Source: Saccharothrix sp. NRRL B-16348
GTDB taxonomy: Bacteria; Actinomycetota; Actinomycetes; Mycobacteriales; Pseudonocardiaceae
DNA length: 55,559 nucleotides
Assembly (NCBI RefSeq): GCF_001280085.1
Contig: NZ_LGED01000225.1
Coordinates: 1-55,559 of the forward strand
Direction: 5' to 3'
Part shown: positions 1 to 7,965 of the stretch, one piece after another
Numbering within the stretch: the first letter of the stretch is position 1
Layout: each line of letters starts with the position of its first letter
Program-made: the position numbers and the translations under genes
Notes under the pieces: generated by a model
What the model saw: only the letters and a program-made list of their open reading frames with translations
Database searches by the model: none
What the model was told of the DNA's origin: nothing

Positions 1-86
1 AAACTCCTCACCGACAGCGGTTGATCATCCGTGTTGCAACGACCACTGGAATCCACCCTGCCTGGAGTGCCCGTAAGGGCCCCATG

Positions 87-1199
87 TCAAATCGAGCCGG
101 ACCCGAGCAAGACCACCGGACGAAACTCAACCCCGTCGTCGCCGGACAGGAACAACGCCAATCCCCGCCCCTCCTCCACAACGGCGTCGCGCTCGGCCCG
201 GGACAACTCGCGCAGCGGGGTGACGACCACCGCGCCCGCGTCGACCGTCCACGTGGCAGCGACCCGGCCGTCGACCAGCACGACCCGCGCCCCGGCAACC
301 GACAAACCGCGATGGGCGTGGTCGATGATCCGACCGCGATCGTGGTAACCGAGGATCGCGTTGTCGAACGCGGGCAGGAACCGCACCGGCGCGGGCACGT
401 CGGCGTCGGGACGCGGCGCGTCCGGCAGGTCCAGCAGCTCCCGGCCCTGCTCGTCGCGGAAGGCGACCAACCGCTCGCGGATTCCCGCCACCGCACCCGG
501 CAGACCGGTGAGACCGCACCATCCACGCAGATCCGCCACCGTGGCGGGACCGAACGCCGCCAAGTAGCGCAGCACCAACTCCTCCCCCACCGGGTCGGCG
601 CCGTCCGGAGCGGGCGGGTCGATCTCGCGTCCCAGCCACGATTCGAGCAGCACAACCCGCGCGCCCGCCTTCGCGCGCCACAACCCGCGCGGTGGCAGCT
701 GCACCGTCGGCAGGAGGGCGGCGATCGCCATCTCGCCCAGCGCCCGCGGTCCGGCGGCCGGCCAGCGCACGGCGACGGCCCGGCCGACTTCCGGCATCGT
801 GCGGGGCTCGTCGTCGGCCAGCACCGCCCGTGCGGCCGCCGCGAGCTCGTCGAGGTCCACCCCCTCGAACTCGCGGCGGTACACGCCGAGCACCCGTTGA
901 CGCAGCATGGCGGCGTGCCGGGCGCGCCACGCCAGCGCGTCGTCGGCCGTGACGAGGTGGACGGTGCGGCGCATGAGGTGGGTCCGCACCACGTGCCGCC
1001 CGGTCACCAGGTCGTCGAGCGCGGCCGGGTCGAAGGCGCGCAGCCGTGACCACAAGCCGACGAACGGCTCCTGCGGTTCCTGCGCCTGCATGCCGCACAG
1101 GTGCGCCACGGCGTCGTGCACCGGCACGTCGGCGCGATCGAGCAGCAACTGCCGGGCGAGCGTCGCGCGGTTGAGCGCCCTGGCGTCCAGCACCGTCAT
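87..1199 (-). CDS. AlkZ-like winged-helix protein (HTH_42 family), possible DNA glycosylase
   Basis: A 370-residue protein of the winged-helix HTH_42 superfamily, which includes the DNA glycosylases AlkZ and YcaQ. The start is the ATG at 1199 (MTVLDARALNR); an upstream in-frame extension is composed of out-of-frame-looking residues and was dropped. Near the N-terminus the motif CGMQAQEPQ places Gln at residues 38 and 40. This matches the Q-x-Q catalytic motif known for AlkZ-type glycosylases, which excise alkylated or crosslinked bases. Winged-helix repeats follow, and the C-terminal half carries the family-typical stretch around VRFLPAFDNAILGYHDR. Known for the family: some members protect producers of DNA-damaging metabolites, many have no known role. 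The gene lies next to a VOC gene on the same strand (75 bp gap). The family call is secure; glycosylase activity is inference. Confidence 0.8.
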   Translation of the reverse strand: MTVLDARALNRATLARQLLLDRADVPVHDAVAHLCGMQAQEPQEPFVGLWSRLRAFDPAALDDLVTGRHVVRTHLMRRTVHLVTADDALAWRARHAAMLRQRVLGVYRREFEGVDLDELAAAARAVLADDEPRTMPEVGRAVAVRWPAAGPRALGEMAIAALLPTVQLPPRGLWRAKAGARVVLLESWLGREIDPPAPDGADPVGEELVLRYLAAFGPATVADLRGWCGLTGLPGAVAGIRERLVAFRDEQGRELLDLPDAPRPDADVPAPVRFLPAFDNAILGYHDRGRIIDHAHRGLSVAGARVVLVDGRVAATWTVDAGAVVVTPLRELSRAERDAVVEEGRGLALFLSGDDGVEFRPVVLLGSGSI

Positions 1200-1274
1200 G
1201 CCGCCGTCCGTTCGTCGTGTCCTGTCACGTGCTCGGCACGGGTGGGCGGGAGTGTGCCCGCCCACCCGCAGCGG

Positions 1275-1697
1275 CTACCCGTTGTATTCGCTGACCACGT
1301 CGACGACCCACACGACGCCGAACCGGTCGCGCAGCATCCCGTAGGCCGGAGCCCAGCCCGCCGGGCCCATCGGGACCACCACGGTCGCACCGTCGGACAG
1401 CCGCTCCCAGTACGCGGTGACCTCTTCTACGGTCTCGCCGCGCACGGAGACGAAGAACGAGTTCTCGCCCTGGTCGTAGCCCAGCCGCGAGGGCACGTCG
1501 TAGGCCATCACGTGGAAGCCGTTCTCCGCGAGCACCTGGCCCCACATCACCTGGTCGGCCGCGGACTCCTCCTGGACGTTCCCGGCGTCCTGGTACGTGA
1601 CGACGGCGAGGTGGCCGCCGAACACGGTTCGGTAGAACTCCAGCGCCGCGCGGGCGTCACCGCGGAAGTTCAGGTGGGTGGTGGTCGTGACGGACAA
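1275..1697 (-). CDS. VOC family (PhnB/glyoxalase-like) protein
   Basis: A 140-residue protein of the vicinal oxygen chelate superfamily, PhnB-like type. I chose the TTG at 1697 because it is preceded on the minus strand by GAGGAG at a 6-base spacing and yields the expected N-terminus MSVTTTTHLNFRG. Frames extending further upstream run into the divergent promoter region. Family features visible: HLNFRGDARAALEFYRTVFG at the start, a middle segment with QVLAENGFHVMAYDVP, and the C-terminal DRFGVVWVVDV strand. Members bind a divalent metal or have lost it, and include glyoxalases, dioxygenases and antibiotic-binding proteins, so the substrate cannot be predicted. The gene is divergent from the WYL regulator at 1814, which is a plausible controller (inference). 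Confidence 0.82.
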   Translation of the reverse strand: MSVTTTTHLNFRGDARAALEFYRTVFGGHLAVVTYQDAGNVQEESAADQVMWGQVLAENGFHVMAYDVPSRLGYDQGENSFFVSVRGETVEEVTAYWERLSDGATVVVPMGPAGWAPAYGMLRDRFGVVWVVDVVSEYNG

Positions 1698-1813
1698 GGC
1701 CGCTCCTCGATGTCTTGGCGCCTGGGTCTTGGTGCCTGGTGTCTTGGCGCAAGACCACAGTCGCAGGGGTAGTGGCCAGGTTGTGTCCTCTTCTGTCCGG
1801 CAGAATGAGGACC

Positions 1814-2770
1814 ATGCCGAAGACGTCAGCACGACTGCTGTCACTGCTGTCGCTGCTGCAGGCGCGGCGCGACTGGCCGGGAGCGCTGCTGGCCGAGCGG
1901 TTGCGGGTCAGCCCGCGCACGGTGCGCCGTGACGTCGACCGGCTGCGCGAGCTGGGCTACCCCATCGTGACCGCCAAGGGCCCGGACGGCGGCTACCGGC
2001 TCGGCGCCGGCACGCAACTGCCCCCGCTCCTGTTCGACGACGAGCAGGCCGTCGCGCTGTCCGTGGCGCTGCGGATCGCCACCACCACCGGCGCCGGCAT
2101 CGAGGAGGCCGCGGCACGGGCGCTGAACACCGTCCGGCAGGTCATGCCCGCACGGCTGCGCCACCGCATCGACACCTTCCAGGTCACCGCGGTCGAACGC
2201 GCCGCCGCGCCGCGCGTCGACAGTGGCGTGCTGATGGCGATCAGCGCCGTCGTCCACGCCCGCGAGGTGCTGCGCTTCGACTACGCCACCCCGTCGACGA
2301 CCGACTCCCCACCACGCCGGGTCGAACCGCACCACCTCGTCACCAGGGGCGGCCGCTGGTACCTGGTCGCCTGGGACCTCGACCGCGCCGACTGGCGCAC
2401 GTTCCGCGCCGACCGGATCACCCCGCGCACGCCCACCGGCCCCCGCTTCGCCCCGCGTGACCTGCCCGCCGAGGACGTGGCCGCCTTCGTCGCCGCCAGG
2501 TTCTCCGGTTCCGACGGCTCGGGCGGCTGGCCCTGCCTCGGCGAGGTGATCCTCGACCTCCCGGCCGCCGACGTGTCACCGTTCGTCCACGACGGGGTGG
2601 TCGAAGAACTCACCCCGAACCGCTGCCGCCTCACGCTGGGCTCGTGGTCGTGGCCCGCCCTGGCCGGCGCCATCGGCCGGTTCGACGCCGACATCGAGGT
2701 CGTCGGGCCGACCGAGCTGAAGGACGCCTTCGCCCTCCTGGCCCGCCGCTACGCCAAGGCGGCGACCTGA
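1814..2770 (+). CDS. HTH/WYL-domain transcriptional regulator (YafY type)
   Basis: A 318-residue one-component regulator. Residues about 5-60 form a DeoR-like winged helix-turn-helix (SARLLSLLSLLQARRDWPG, then LAERLRVSPRTVRRDVDRL). Residues about 145-225 form the WYL domain, with REVLRFDY and the segment HHLVTRGGRWYLVAWDLDR. A WCX-like C-terminal extension follows. WYL domains bind ligands, including nucleotides or single-stranded DNA in characterised members. Two ATGs are possible, 1805 and 1814; no good ribosome site precedes either, and 1814 gives the usual MPKTSARLL start. It is divergently transcribed from the VOC gene, so autoregulation and control of that neighbour are likely but inferred. 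Confidence 0.86.
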   Translation: MPKTSARLLSLLSLLQARRDWPGALLAERLRVSPRTVRRDVDRLRELGYPIVTAKGPDGGYRLGAGTQLPPLLFDDEQAVALSVALRIATTTGAGIEEAAARALNTVRQVMPARLRHRIDTFQVTAVERAAAPRVDSGVLMAISAVVHAREVLRFDYATPSTTDSPPRRVEPHHLVTRGGRWYLVAWDLDRADWRTFRADRITPRTPTGPRFAPRDLPAEDVAAFVAARFSGSDGSGGWPCLGEVILDLPAADVSPFVHDGVVEELTPNRCRLTLGSWSWPALAGAIGRFDADIEVVGPTELKDAFALLARRYAKAAT

Positions 2771-2781
2771 ACCGCCGTCGC

Positions 2782-3042
2782 CTACAGGTTGCTCCCGAAG
2801 AAACCGGCCGGCTTCGTGATCGCCGCGCCGACGTGGGGCTCCTGGTCGTAGAGGTCGACGTGGGTCGCGCCCTCGACCCAGTGCAGCTCCTTCGGCCCGC
2901 GAGCCCGCTGGAACGCCTCCACGGCCATCCAGGACGTCACCGCCTCGCGCCCGGCGACCACGAGCAGCGGGCGCGGCGCGATCCGGTCGACGGCGTGGAA
3001 CGCGTCGAACGACGCCAGGTGGTCGATGCTCGCCCAGGGCAC
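2782..3042 (-). pseudogene. 5'-truncated alpha/beta hydrolase (C-terminal fragment)
   Basis: An open frame of 86 residues matches only the C-terminal part of a dienelactone-hydrolase-like alpha/beta hydrolase. It contains the strand IAPRPLLVVAGREAVTSWM, the segment ARGPKELHWVEGATHVDLYD with the presumed catalytic His, and the C-terminal helix GPITKPAGFFGSNL-like end. The nucleophile elbow (GxSxG) and about 200 residues that normally precede this part are missing. The fragment begins exactly where the oppositely oriented MmyB-like remnant begins (about 3041). Intact relatives are often divergent from such a regulator, so one deletion across the shared promoter would explain both stumps (inference). 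A GTG at 3042 exists, but a functional hydrolase cannot be made. Confidence 0.75.
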
Positions 3043-3451
3043 TGCGGCAGCTGCTCGACGGGATGCACGACGTCCCCGCCGTGGTCCTCAACCGCCGCAT
3101 GGACGTGCTGGCCTGGTACCGCGGCGCGGCCACCCTCCTGACCGATTTCGCCGCGCTGCCCGTGTCCGAGCGCAACCTGATCCGGCTCACCTTCCTCGAC
3201 GACGCCTATCGCGCCCTCTACGCGGACTGGCCGCGCGCGGCCCGCGAGTGCGTCGCGGTGCTGCGGATGGAGGCCGGGCGCACCCCCGGCGACCGGGTCC
3301 TGGCCGCGCTGATCGGCGAGCTGAGCGTCCGCGACGCGGACTTCCGCAAGTGGTGGGCGAGCCACCAGGTGCGCGGCCCCCGCCAACCGAGGAAGCGCTG
3401 CGCTTCCTGCTCCAGTGGGCCGACGGCGCGCGCACCACAGCCGACCGCTGA
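3042..3451 (+). pseudogene. Truncated, internally deleted XRE/MmyB-type regulator
   Basis: The frame starting LRQLLDGMHDVPAVVLNRRM encodes a piece of the MmyB-like ligand-binding domain found C-terminal to the HTH in many actinobacterial XRE regulators. Visible parts are MDVLAWYRGAATLLTDF, ERNLIRLTFLDDAYRALYADW and VRDADFRKWWASHQVRGP. The N-terminal HTH is absent. After VRGP the frame breaks: the expected beta-rich segment of about 40 residues is missing, and the true C-terminus PTEEALRFLLQWADGA continues in the +2 frame to a stop at 3449-3451. There are therefore two lesions: loss of the 5' end at about 3041 and an internal deletion with frameshift near 3377. It is a decayed gene and should not be expressed as a regulator. 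Confidence 0.78.
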
Positions 3452-3560
3452 GCCCGCACGCCGCCGCCACTGCCACTGCCACTGCCGCGAAACCCCCGAT
3501 CACCGGCCGTACTGCCCTCGGCCCGGAACCGGCGTCGGCGACACGCCCGTCGAGCCGCCG

Positions 3561-3590
3561 TGCCGGAGTGCCGGAGTGCCGGAGTGCCGA
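3561..3590. repeat. 8-bp tandem repeat (TGCCGGAG, about 3.7 copies)
   Basis: Three perfect copies of TGCCGGAG followed by a partial TGCCGA lie in the 250-base gap between the decayed regulator and the LVIVD gene. A short CCGCCACTGCCACTGCC slippage-type repeat lies nearby at about 3464-3486. No gene is seen in this gap. It looks like simple slippage sequence. Confidence 0.8.
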
Positions 3591-3701
3591 CGATCGGGGG
3601 GTTATCGGCGCGCGCCACCATCTCTAGCTTCGGAGGTGATCGGAAAACCCTGCTCCCGGCCGCGTCCGCGGTCCGGGATTTCCGGGAGGAGTGCGACTCC
3701 G

Positions 3702-5351
3702 ATGAAGATCCTGCGCATGACGGGGCTGGCGGTGCTCATCGCCTCCATGGTCGCGTTATCGATGACGGCGGCCTCCGCGCACGACCCCGACACCCCTGAA
3801 GGACAGGCCGCGGTCCGGGCCTTCCTCACCGACCACCTCCCGGCCGAGCGGCACGCGGTGGTCGGCACGGCGGCCGGCGTGCCGTGCGTGAACGGCAAGG
3901 CCGACATCTACCCCTGCAAGAACGTCGACCTGCTCAGCGTGCTGCCGCTCGCCTCCATCGGCGGCGGCAACGGCAACGACATCTGGGGCTGGACCGACCC
4001 GTCCTCCGGCAAGGAGTACGCCGTCGTCGGCCGCACCAACGGCACCGCGTTCGTCGACGTGAGCACGCCCACCTCGCCCAAGTACCTCGGCAACCTGCCG
4101 TCCAACGGCGGCAGCAGCAGTTGGCGGGACATGAAGGTGTACCGCGACCACGCGTTCATCGTGGCCGACGCCATCAGCGGCCACGGGATGCAGGTGTTCG
4201 ACCTGACCAGGCTCCGCACCGTCACGACGCCGCAGACGTTCACCGCGGACGCGCTGTACAAGGGCTTCGGCCCGGCGCACAACATCGCCATCAACGAGGA
4301 GACCGGCTTCGCCTACGCGATCGGCTCCAACACGTGCCGCGGCGGGCCGCACATCGTCGACATCCGCACGCCGAAGTCGCCGACCCAGGCCGGGTGCGTG
4401 TCCCAGGACGGCTACACCCACGACACCCAGTGCGTCGTCTACCGCGGTCCGGACCAGGCGCACCGCGGCAAGGAGATCTGCTTCAACTCCAACGAGGACA
4501 CGCTGACCATCGTCGACGTGACCACGAAGTCCGCGCCGGTGCAGATCGCCCGCGCCGCCTACTCCGGCGCGCAGTACTCGCACCAGGGCTGGCTGACCGA
4601 GGACCAGCGGTACTTCCTGCTGGACGACGAGCTGGACGAGCCGCGCGGCACGGACAAGCGCACCAAGACCTACATCTGGGACCTGGCGAAGCTGTCCTCC
4701 CCCGTGCACACCGGCACCTACAACTCGCCGGCCACCGCGATCGACCACAACCAGTACATCAAGGGCGGGTACTCCTACCAGGCCAACTACCAGGCGGGCT
4801 TGCGCATCCTGGACGTCCGCGACGTCGCCTCGGCGAAGCTGACCGAGGCCGGGTACTTCGACATCTACCCGGCCTCCGACACGGCGCGGTTCAACGGCGC
4901 GTGGAGCAACTACCCGTACTTCGCCAGCGGCATCGTCCTGGTCAACGGCATCGAGCAGGGGCTGGTCGTGGTCAAGCCGAACCTCGGCGCCGTCGAGCCG
5001 CCGCCGGTGGGGAAGTTCGAGAACACCGCCGACGTCGCCATCCCCGACGCCGGAGCCGCGGTGACGTCCGAGGTGACCGTGACGGGTCTGGCGGGCAACG
5101 CGCCCGCGAGCCTGGTGGTCGACGTCGACATCAAGCACACCTACCGCGGCGACCTGACCGTCGACCTCGTCGCGCCGGACGGGTCGGTGTTCCGGTTGCA
5201 GGGCGCCGGCTCGGACTCGGCCGACAACATCCTCGCCTCCTACCCGGTGAACGCTTCGGCGGAGGCGGCGAACGGCACCTGGAAGTTGCGGGTGCAGGAC
5301 CTCTACAGCGCCGACACCGGCTACATCGACGCCTGGAGCCTCCGGTTCTGA
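3702..5351 (+). CDS. Secreted LVIVD-repeat (choice-of-anchor B) protein with C-terminal P-domain
   Basis: A 549-residue exported protein. The ATG at 3702 follows GGGAGGA (3684-3690) and begins a signal peptide (MKILRMTGLAVLIASMVALS, with cleavage likely after ASA at about residue 25). The body is a beta-propeller-like array of LVIVD-type repeats. Examples are EYAVVGRTNGTAFVDVSTP, HAFIVADAISGHGMQVFDL, IAINEETGFAYAIGSNTCRG and EICFNSNEDTLTIVDVTTK. This layout matches the choice-of-anchor B family. Residues about 425-549 form a proprotein-convertase P-domain: a jelly roll with VDVDIKHTYRGDLTVDLVAP and NGTWKLRVQDLYSADTGYID. Such P-domains usually cap secreted proteases or occur in surface proteins. 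No catalytic domain is visible here. The molecular role is unknown. A strong hairpin ends the unit at 5358-5388. Confidence 0.88.
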   Translation: MKILRMTGLAVLIASMVALSMTAASAHDPDTPEGQAAVRAFLTDHLPAERHAVVGTAAGVPCVNGKADIYPCKNVDLLSVLPLASIGGGNGNDIWGWTDPSSGKEYAVVGRTNGTAFVDVSTPTSPKYLGNLPSNGGSSSWRDMKVYRDHAFIVADAISGHGMQVFDLTRLRTVTTPQTFTADALYKGFGPAHNIAINEETGFAYAIGSNTCRGGPHIVDIRTPKSPTQAGCVSQDGYTHDTQCVVYRGPDQAHRGKEICFNSNEDTLTIVDVTTKSAPVQIARAAYSGAQYSHQGWLTEDQRYFLLDDELDEPRGTDKRTKTYIWDLAKLSSPVHTGTYNSPATAIDHNQYIKGGYSYQANYQAGLRILDVRDVASAKLTEAGYFDIYPASDTARFNGAWSNYPYFASGIVLVNGIEQGLVVVKPNLGAVEPPPVGKFENTADVAIPDAGAAVTSEVTVTGLAGNAPASLVVDVDIKHTYRGDLTVDLVAPDGSVFRLQGAGSDSADNILASYPVNASAEAANGTWKLRVQDLYSADTGYIDAWSLRF

Positions 5352-5357
5352 CGTGAC

Positions 5358-5388
5358 CCCCGTGCGCGGCACGCAGCCGCGCACGGGG
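5358..5388 (+). terminator. Hairpin terminator after LVIVD gene
   Basis: A 13-bp perfect stem (CCCCGTGCGCGGC at 5358-5370 pairing with 5376-5388) with a 5-base loop lies 6 bases after the stop codon. There is no T-tract, as is common in actinomycetes. Confidence 0.7.
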
Positions 5389-5418
5389 CCGCCGCCCCGC
5401 CGGACGTGAGGAGTGACG

Positions 5419-6297
5419 ATGCGCGAGCTGCGCTTCACCGACTGGGTGTTCGTCGTCCTGGCCGTCGCGATCGTGGCGGCCGGCGCGCTGGCGTTGTTCC
5501 GGTCACCGCCCGGCCCCGCCCATTCGGCGCACCAGCTCGCCGCGCCCGCCGACCTGGCGCCCGCCGCGCACAGCGACGGCCTGTCGGAGGCCGAGAGCGG
5601 CTACCGGTTCGAGCGGGTCACCGTGCCCTCCACCCGCGGCCCGGCCGTGCCGGTCGCGTTCCGCATCCTCGGGCCGGACGGCCGGCCGCACACCCGCTTC
5701 CTGGACAACCAGACCAAGCAGCTGCACTTCTTCGTCGTCCGCGACGACATGCACGTCTTCCAGCACCTGCACCCGACCCTGGTCGGCGACACGTGGCACG
5801 TCGACGTCCGGCTGGACGACGGCGGCGCGTACCGCATGTTCGCCGAGTTCGTCCCGCTCGACACCCGGGACCCCCGGCACCCGGTGGTGCTCGGCGTCCC
5901 GTTCAGCGTGCCCGGTGACACCACCCTGGTCCCGGTGCCCGCGCCCGCCGCCGAAGCGGTGACCGCCACCGGGTTCACCGTCACGCGGGTGGACGAGCCC
6001 GACCAGCCCGCCCCGCTGCGCCCGCAGCGGCTGCGCTTCGCCATCCGCGCCCCGGACGGCTCCCCGGTCCGCGCGCTCGACCCGCACCTGGGCGCCTACG
6101 GCCACATGACCGGCTTCCACACGATGCTGCTGTCTGCCACCCACCTGCACCCGGTCGAGCCCCTGGGCGTGCCGCTGGTCGACGGCGAGCTGACGTTCCA
6201 GGCCACGTTCGCCGACCGCGGCGAGTACCGGCTGTTCCTGGAGTTCGCCCACGGCGGCGCCGTGCACACCGCGGCGGTCACGGTCGCCGTCGCCTGA
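5419..6297 (+). CDS. Membrane-anchored histidine-rich protein, YtkA/CopC-like folds (tentative)
   Basis: A 292-residue protein. The ATG at 5419 is preceded by GAGGAG (5408-5413). Residues about 9-30 form one hydrophobic helix (WVFVVLAVAIVAAGALALF), so the rest is exported and anchored. The exported part looks like two beta-sandwich repeats. Each carries clustered His/Met: HFFVVRDDMHVFQHLHP and YRMFAEFVP in the first, and YGHMTGFHTMLLSATHLHPV and YRLFLEFAHGG in the second. This pattern is seen in YtkA-like and similar copper-related extracytoplasmic domains, so metal binding is plausible but not shown. It is separated from the upstream LVIVD gene by a terminator and is probably its own unit. 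Confidence 0.62.
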   Translation: MRELRFTDWVFVVLAVAIVAAGALALFRSPPGPAHSAHQLAAPADLAPAAHSDGLSEAESGYRFERVTVPSTRGPAVPVAFRILGPDGRPHTRFLDNQTKQLHFFVVRDDMHVFQHLHPTLVGDTWHVDVRLDDGGAYRMFAEFVPLDTRDPRHPVVLGVPFSVPGDTTLVPVPAPAAEAVTATGFTVTRVDEPDQPAPLRPQRLRFAIRAPDGSPVRALDPHLGAYGHMTGFHTMLLSATHLHPVEPLGVPLVDGELTFQATFADRGEYRLFLEFAHGGAVHTAAVTVAVA

Positions 6298-6309
6298 CCT
6301 CATTTCACG

Positions 6310-6345
6310 CGTATTTCGCCGCCGCGCCGCACGGCCCGAAATACG
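6310..6345 (+). terminator. Inverted repeat downstream of the His-rich gene; start of a 318-base gap
   Basis: CGTATTTCG (6310-6318) pairs perfectly with CGAAATACG (6337-6345) over an 18-base loop, 13 bases after the stop at 6297. It is a likely transcription stop. The rest of the gap up to 6615 has no convincing gene. Its lower GC content close to the next start suits the promoter of the flavoprotein gene at 6616, but I see no clear -35/-10 pair. Confidence 0.5.
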
Positions 6346-6615
6346 GCCGACGGGCGGTGGTCAGGCCGGTCGCTCAGTGCCATTGTCACGGGCGCGGGCG
6401 AACCCATTCGTGACCGATAGTGTTCCCCACTGCCCCGGTTCTCCTCATCGGCGTACCGAGCCCGGACCACCGGTTACCGCGCGTGGCAAAATATTCCATT
6501 CGACGCCGATAGTTCCCGGCCGAAGGCCACGAGGCAATCTAGAAGAAGCACCCGTAGGATCTTTCCCGGAACTCTGGTCAGTAGACTCTGAAAAAAACTC
6601 CATTAAGGAGCGGAC

Positions 6616-7800
6616 ATGTCGACTTTAGTCGTCCCGTCCCGAGAAGAACTGGTGCACCGAGTTTCCGAGATAGCGCCGGTGCTCCGGGCAAATGCCGAAT
6701 GGTCGGTGCAGAACCGACGGCTGCACGAGGACACCGTCAAAGCCCTGACCGACACCGGCGTGTTCCGGATGCGCATTCCCAAGCGGTACGGCGGGTACGA
6801 GAGCGACGCGCGGGCCATGGTGGCCGTGTCGGACGCGATCGCCCAGGCCGACGGTTCCGCGGCGTGGGTGGTGGCCTGTTCCTGGGTCGCCACCTGGGGC
6901 CTCGGGCTGTACCCCGACGCGCTCCAGGACGAGGTGTTCGCCGATCCGGACGTGCAGGTCTGCACGACCATCGGACCGGGCACCGCGACGGCCGTCCCCG
7001 TGGACGGCGGCATCGTGGTGAACGGCTCGTGGCCCTCCATCAGCGGCGCCCTGAGCAGCAAGTACCAGCAGGTCGGCGCCATCTTCCTCAACCCGGACGG
7101 TGACCCGTACCCCGTGATGGGCCCGGTGCTGATGTCGGAGCTGGAGATCACCGACAACTGGCACACCAACGGCTTCCGCGGCACCGGCAGCGTCGGCACG
7201 ACCGCGAAGGACGTCTTCATCCCGCAGGACCGCATCCTCCCCGCGCCGGCGATCCTCACCGGCCAGTCGGCCTCGAAGGCCAACGCCGACACGCCGATGT
7301 ACCGGGTCCCGTTCATCTCCGTGGGCACGGCGTCCACGGTCGGCGTGGTCACGGGCATGGCGAAGGCGATCCGGGACAGCTTCTTCGAGCGGCTGCCCGG
7401 CCGGAAGGTCACCTACACCAACTACGCGAGCCAGGCCGAGGCGCCGGTGACCCACCTGCGGATCGCCGAGGCCATGATGAAGATCGACGAGGCGGAGTTC
7501 CACGCGCAGCGGCTGGCCGCGACGGTGGACGCCAAGGCCGCGTCCGGTGAGCCGTTGGACCTGGCGGAACGCGGTCGGATCCGGGCGGACGAGGGCGCCG
7601 CCGTGAAGCTGTCCAAGGAGGCGGCGGAGATCTTCGCCGGGTCCAGCGGCGGTTCCTCGGCCTACACCAGCGTGCCGATCCAGCGGTTCGTCAACGACCT
7701 GAACGCCGTCGCCCTCCACGCGTTGATGGCGCCGGACGTGAACGCCGAGATCTACGGCCGGATCCTCTGCGGCCTCGAACCCAACACCTATTACATCTGA
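6616..7800 (+). CDS. Acyl-CoA dehydrogenase-fold flavoprotein (class D monooxygenase-like), copy 1
   Basis: A 394-residue protein with an ATG at 6616 preceded by AAGGAG (6605-6610). It has the acyl-CoA dehydrogenase fold. There is an N-terminal helical domain (REELVHRVSEIAPVLRANA, then RMRIPKRYGGYESDARAMV), a middle beta domain (VNGSWPSISGALSSKYQQVG; NWHTNGFRGTGSVGTTAKDV), and a C-terminal helical bundle ending CGLEPNTYYI. The length and the F-R-G-T-G-S-x-x-T-x-K-D motif match class D flavin monooxygenases such as HsaA-type hydroxylases and sugar N-oxygenases. Those use reduced FMN supplied by a separate reductase. A true acyl-CoA dehydrogenase is less likely, because I do not see the usual catalytic-Glu region. 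The substrate is unknown. It is convergent with its 394-residue paralogue at 7966-9150. Confidence 0.75.
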   Translation: MSTLVVPSREELVHRVSEIAPVLRANAEWSVQNRRLHEDTVKALTDTGVFRMRIPKRYGGYESDARAMVAVSDAIAQADGSAAWVVACSWVATWGLGLYPDALQDEVFADPDVQVCTTIGPGTATAVPVDGGIVVNGSWPSISGALSSKYQQVGAIFLNPDGDPYPVMGPVLMSELEITDNWHTNGFRGTGSVGTTAKDVFIPQDRILPAPAILTGQSASKANADTPMYRVPFISVGTASTVGVVTGMAKAIRDSFFERLPGRKVTYTNYASQAEAPVTHLRIAEAMMKIDEAEFHAQRLAATVDAKAASGEPLDLAERGRIRADEGAAVKLSKEAAEIFAGSSGGSSAYTSVPIQRFVNDLNAVALHALMAPDVNAEIYGRILCGLEPNTYYI

Positions 7801-7821
7801 TCGGCGCCCCAGCGCCCCGGA

Positions 7822-7865
7822 ACGCCGTCGGCCCGCCACTTGCGCAAGTGGCGGGCCGACGGCGT
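7822..7865. terminator. Perfect 44-bp palindrome between convergent flavoprotein genes
   Basis: Two 22-base arms (ACGCCGTCGGCCCGCCACTTGC at 7822-7843 written here as a coordinate; its exact reverse complement at 7844-7865) form a very stable hairpin. It starts 21 bases after the plus-strand stop. It is symmetric and could stop transcription from either side. Confidence 0.75.
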
Positions 7866-7902
7866 GTGCGCGCGAAAAACTGACAGACCGCAGCGCGAAA
7901 AA

Positions 7903-7939
7903 ACCTTGGGTGCCTCCTGAGATCGGAGGCGCCCAAGGT
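7903..7939 (-). terminator. Rho-independent terminator for the minus-strand flavoprotein gene
   Basis: A 15-bp stem (7903-7917 with 7925-7939, one G-T wobble) and a 7-base loop are followed on the minus strand by six T residues (A-run at 7898-7903). This is the classical intrinsic-terminator form, unusual in such GC-rich DNA. Confidence 0.8.
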
Positions 7940-7965
7940 CGGAAACGGGTGATGCGACGCGATCG

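Noticed and set aside
3063..3701. Extension of the LVIVD gene upstream to the MmyB-like remnant in one frame
   Set aside because: The upstream frame is a decayed regulator followed by random sequence. The real start at 3702 has a ribosome site and a signal peptide.
3756..5438. Minus-strand open frame antisense to the LVIVD gene
   Set aside because: Shadow of a gene with signal peptide, repeats and P-domain on the plus strand.
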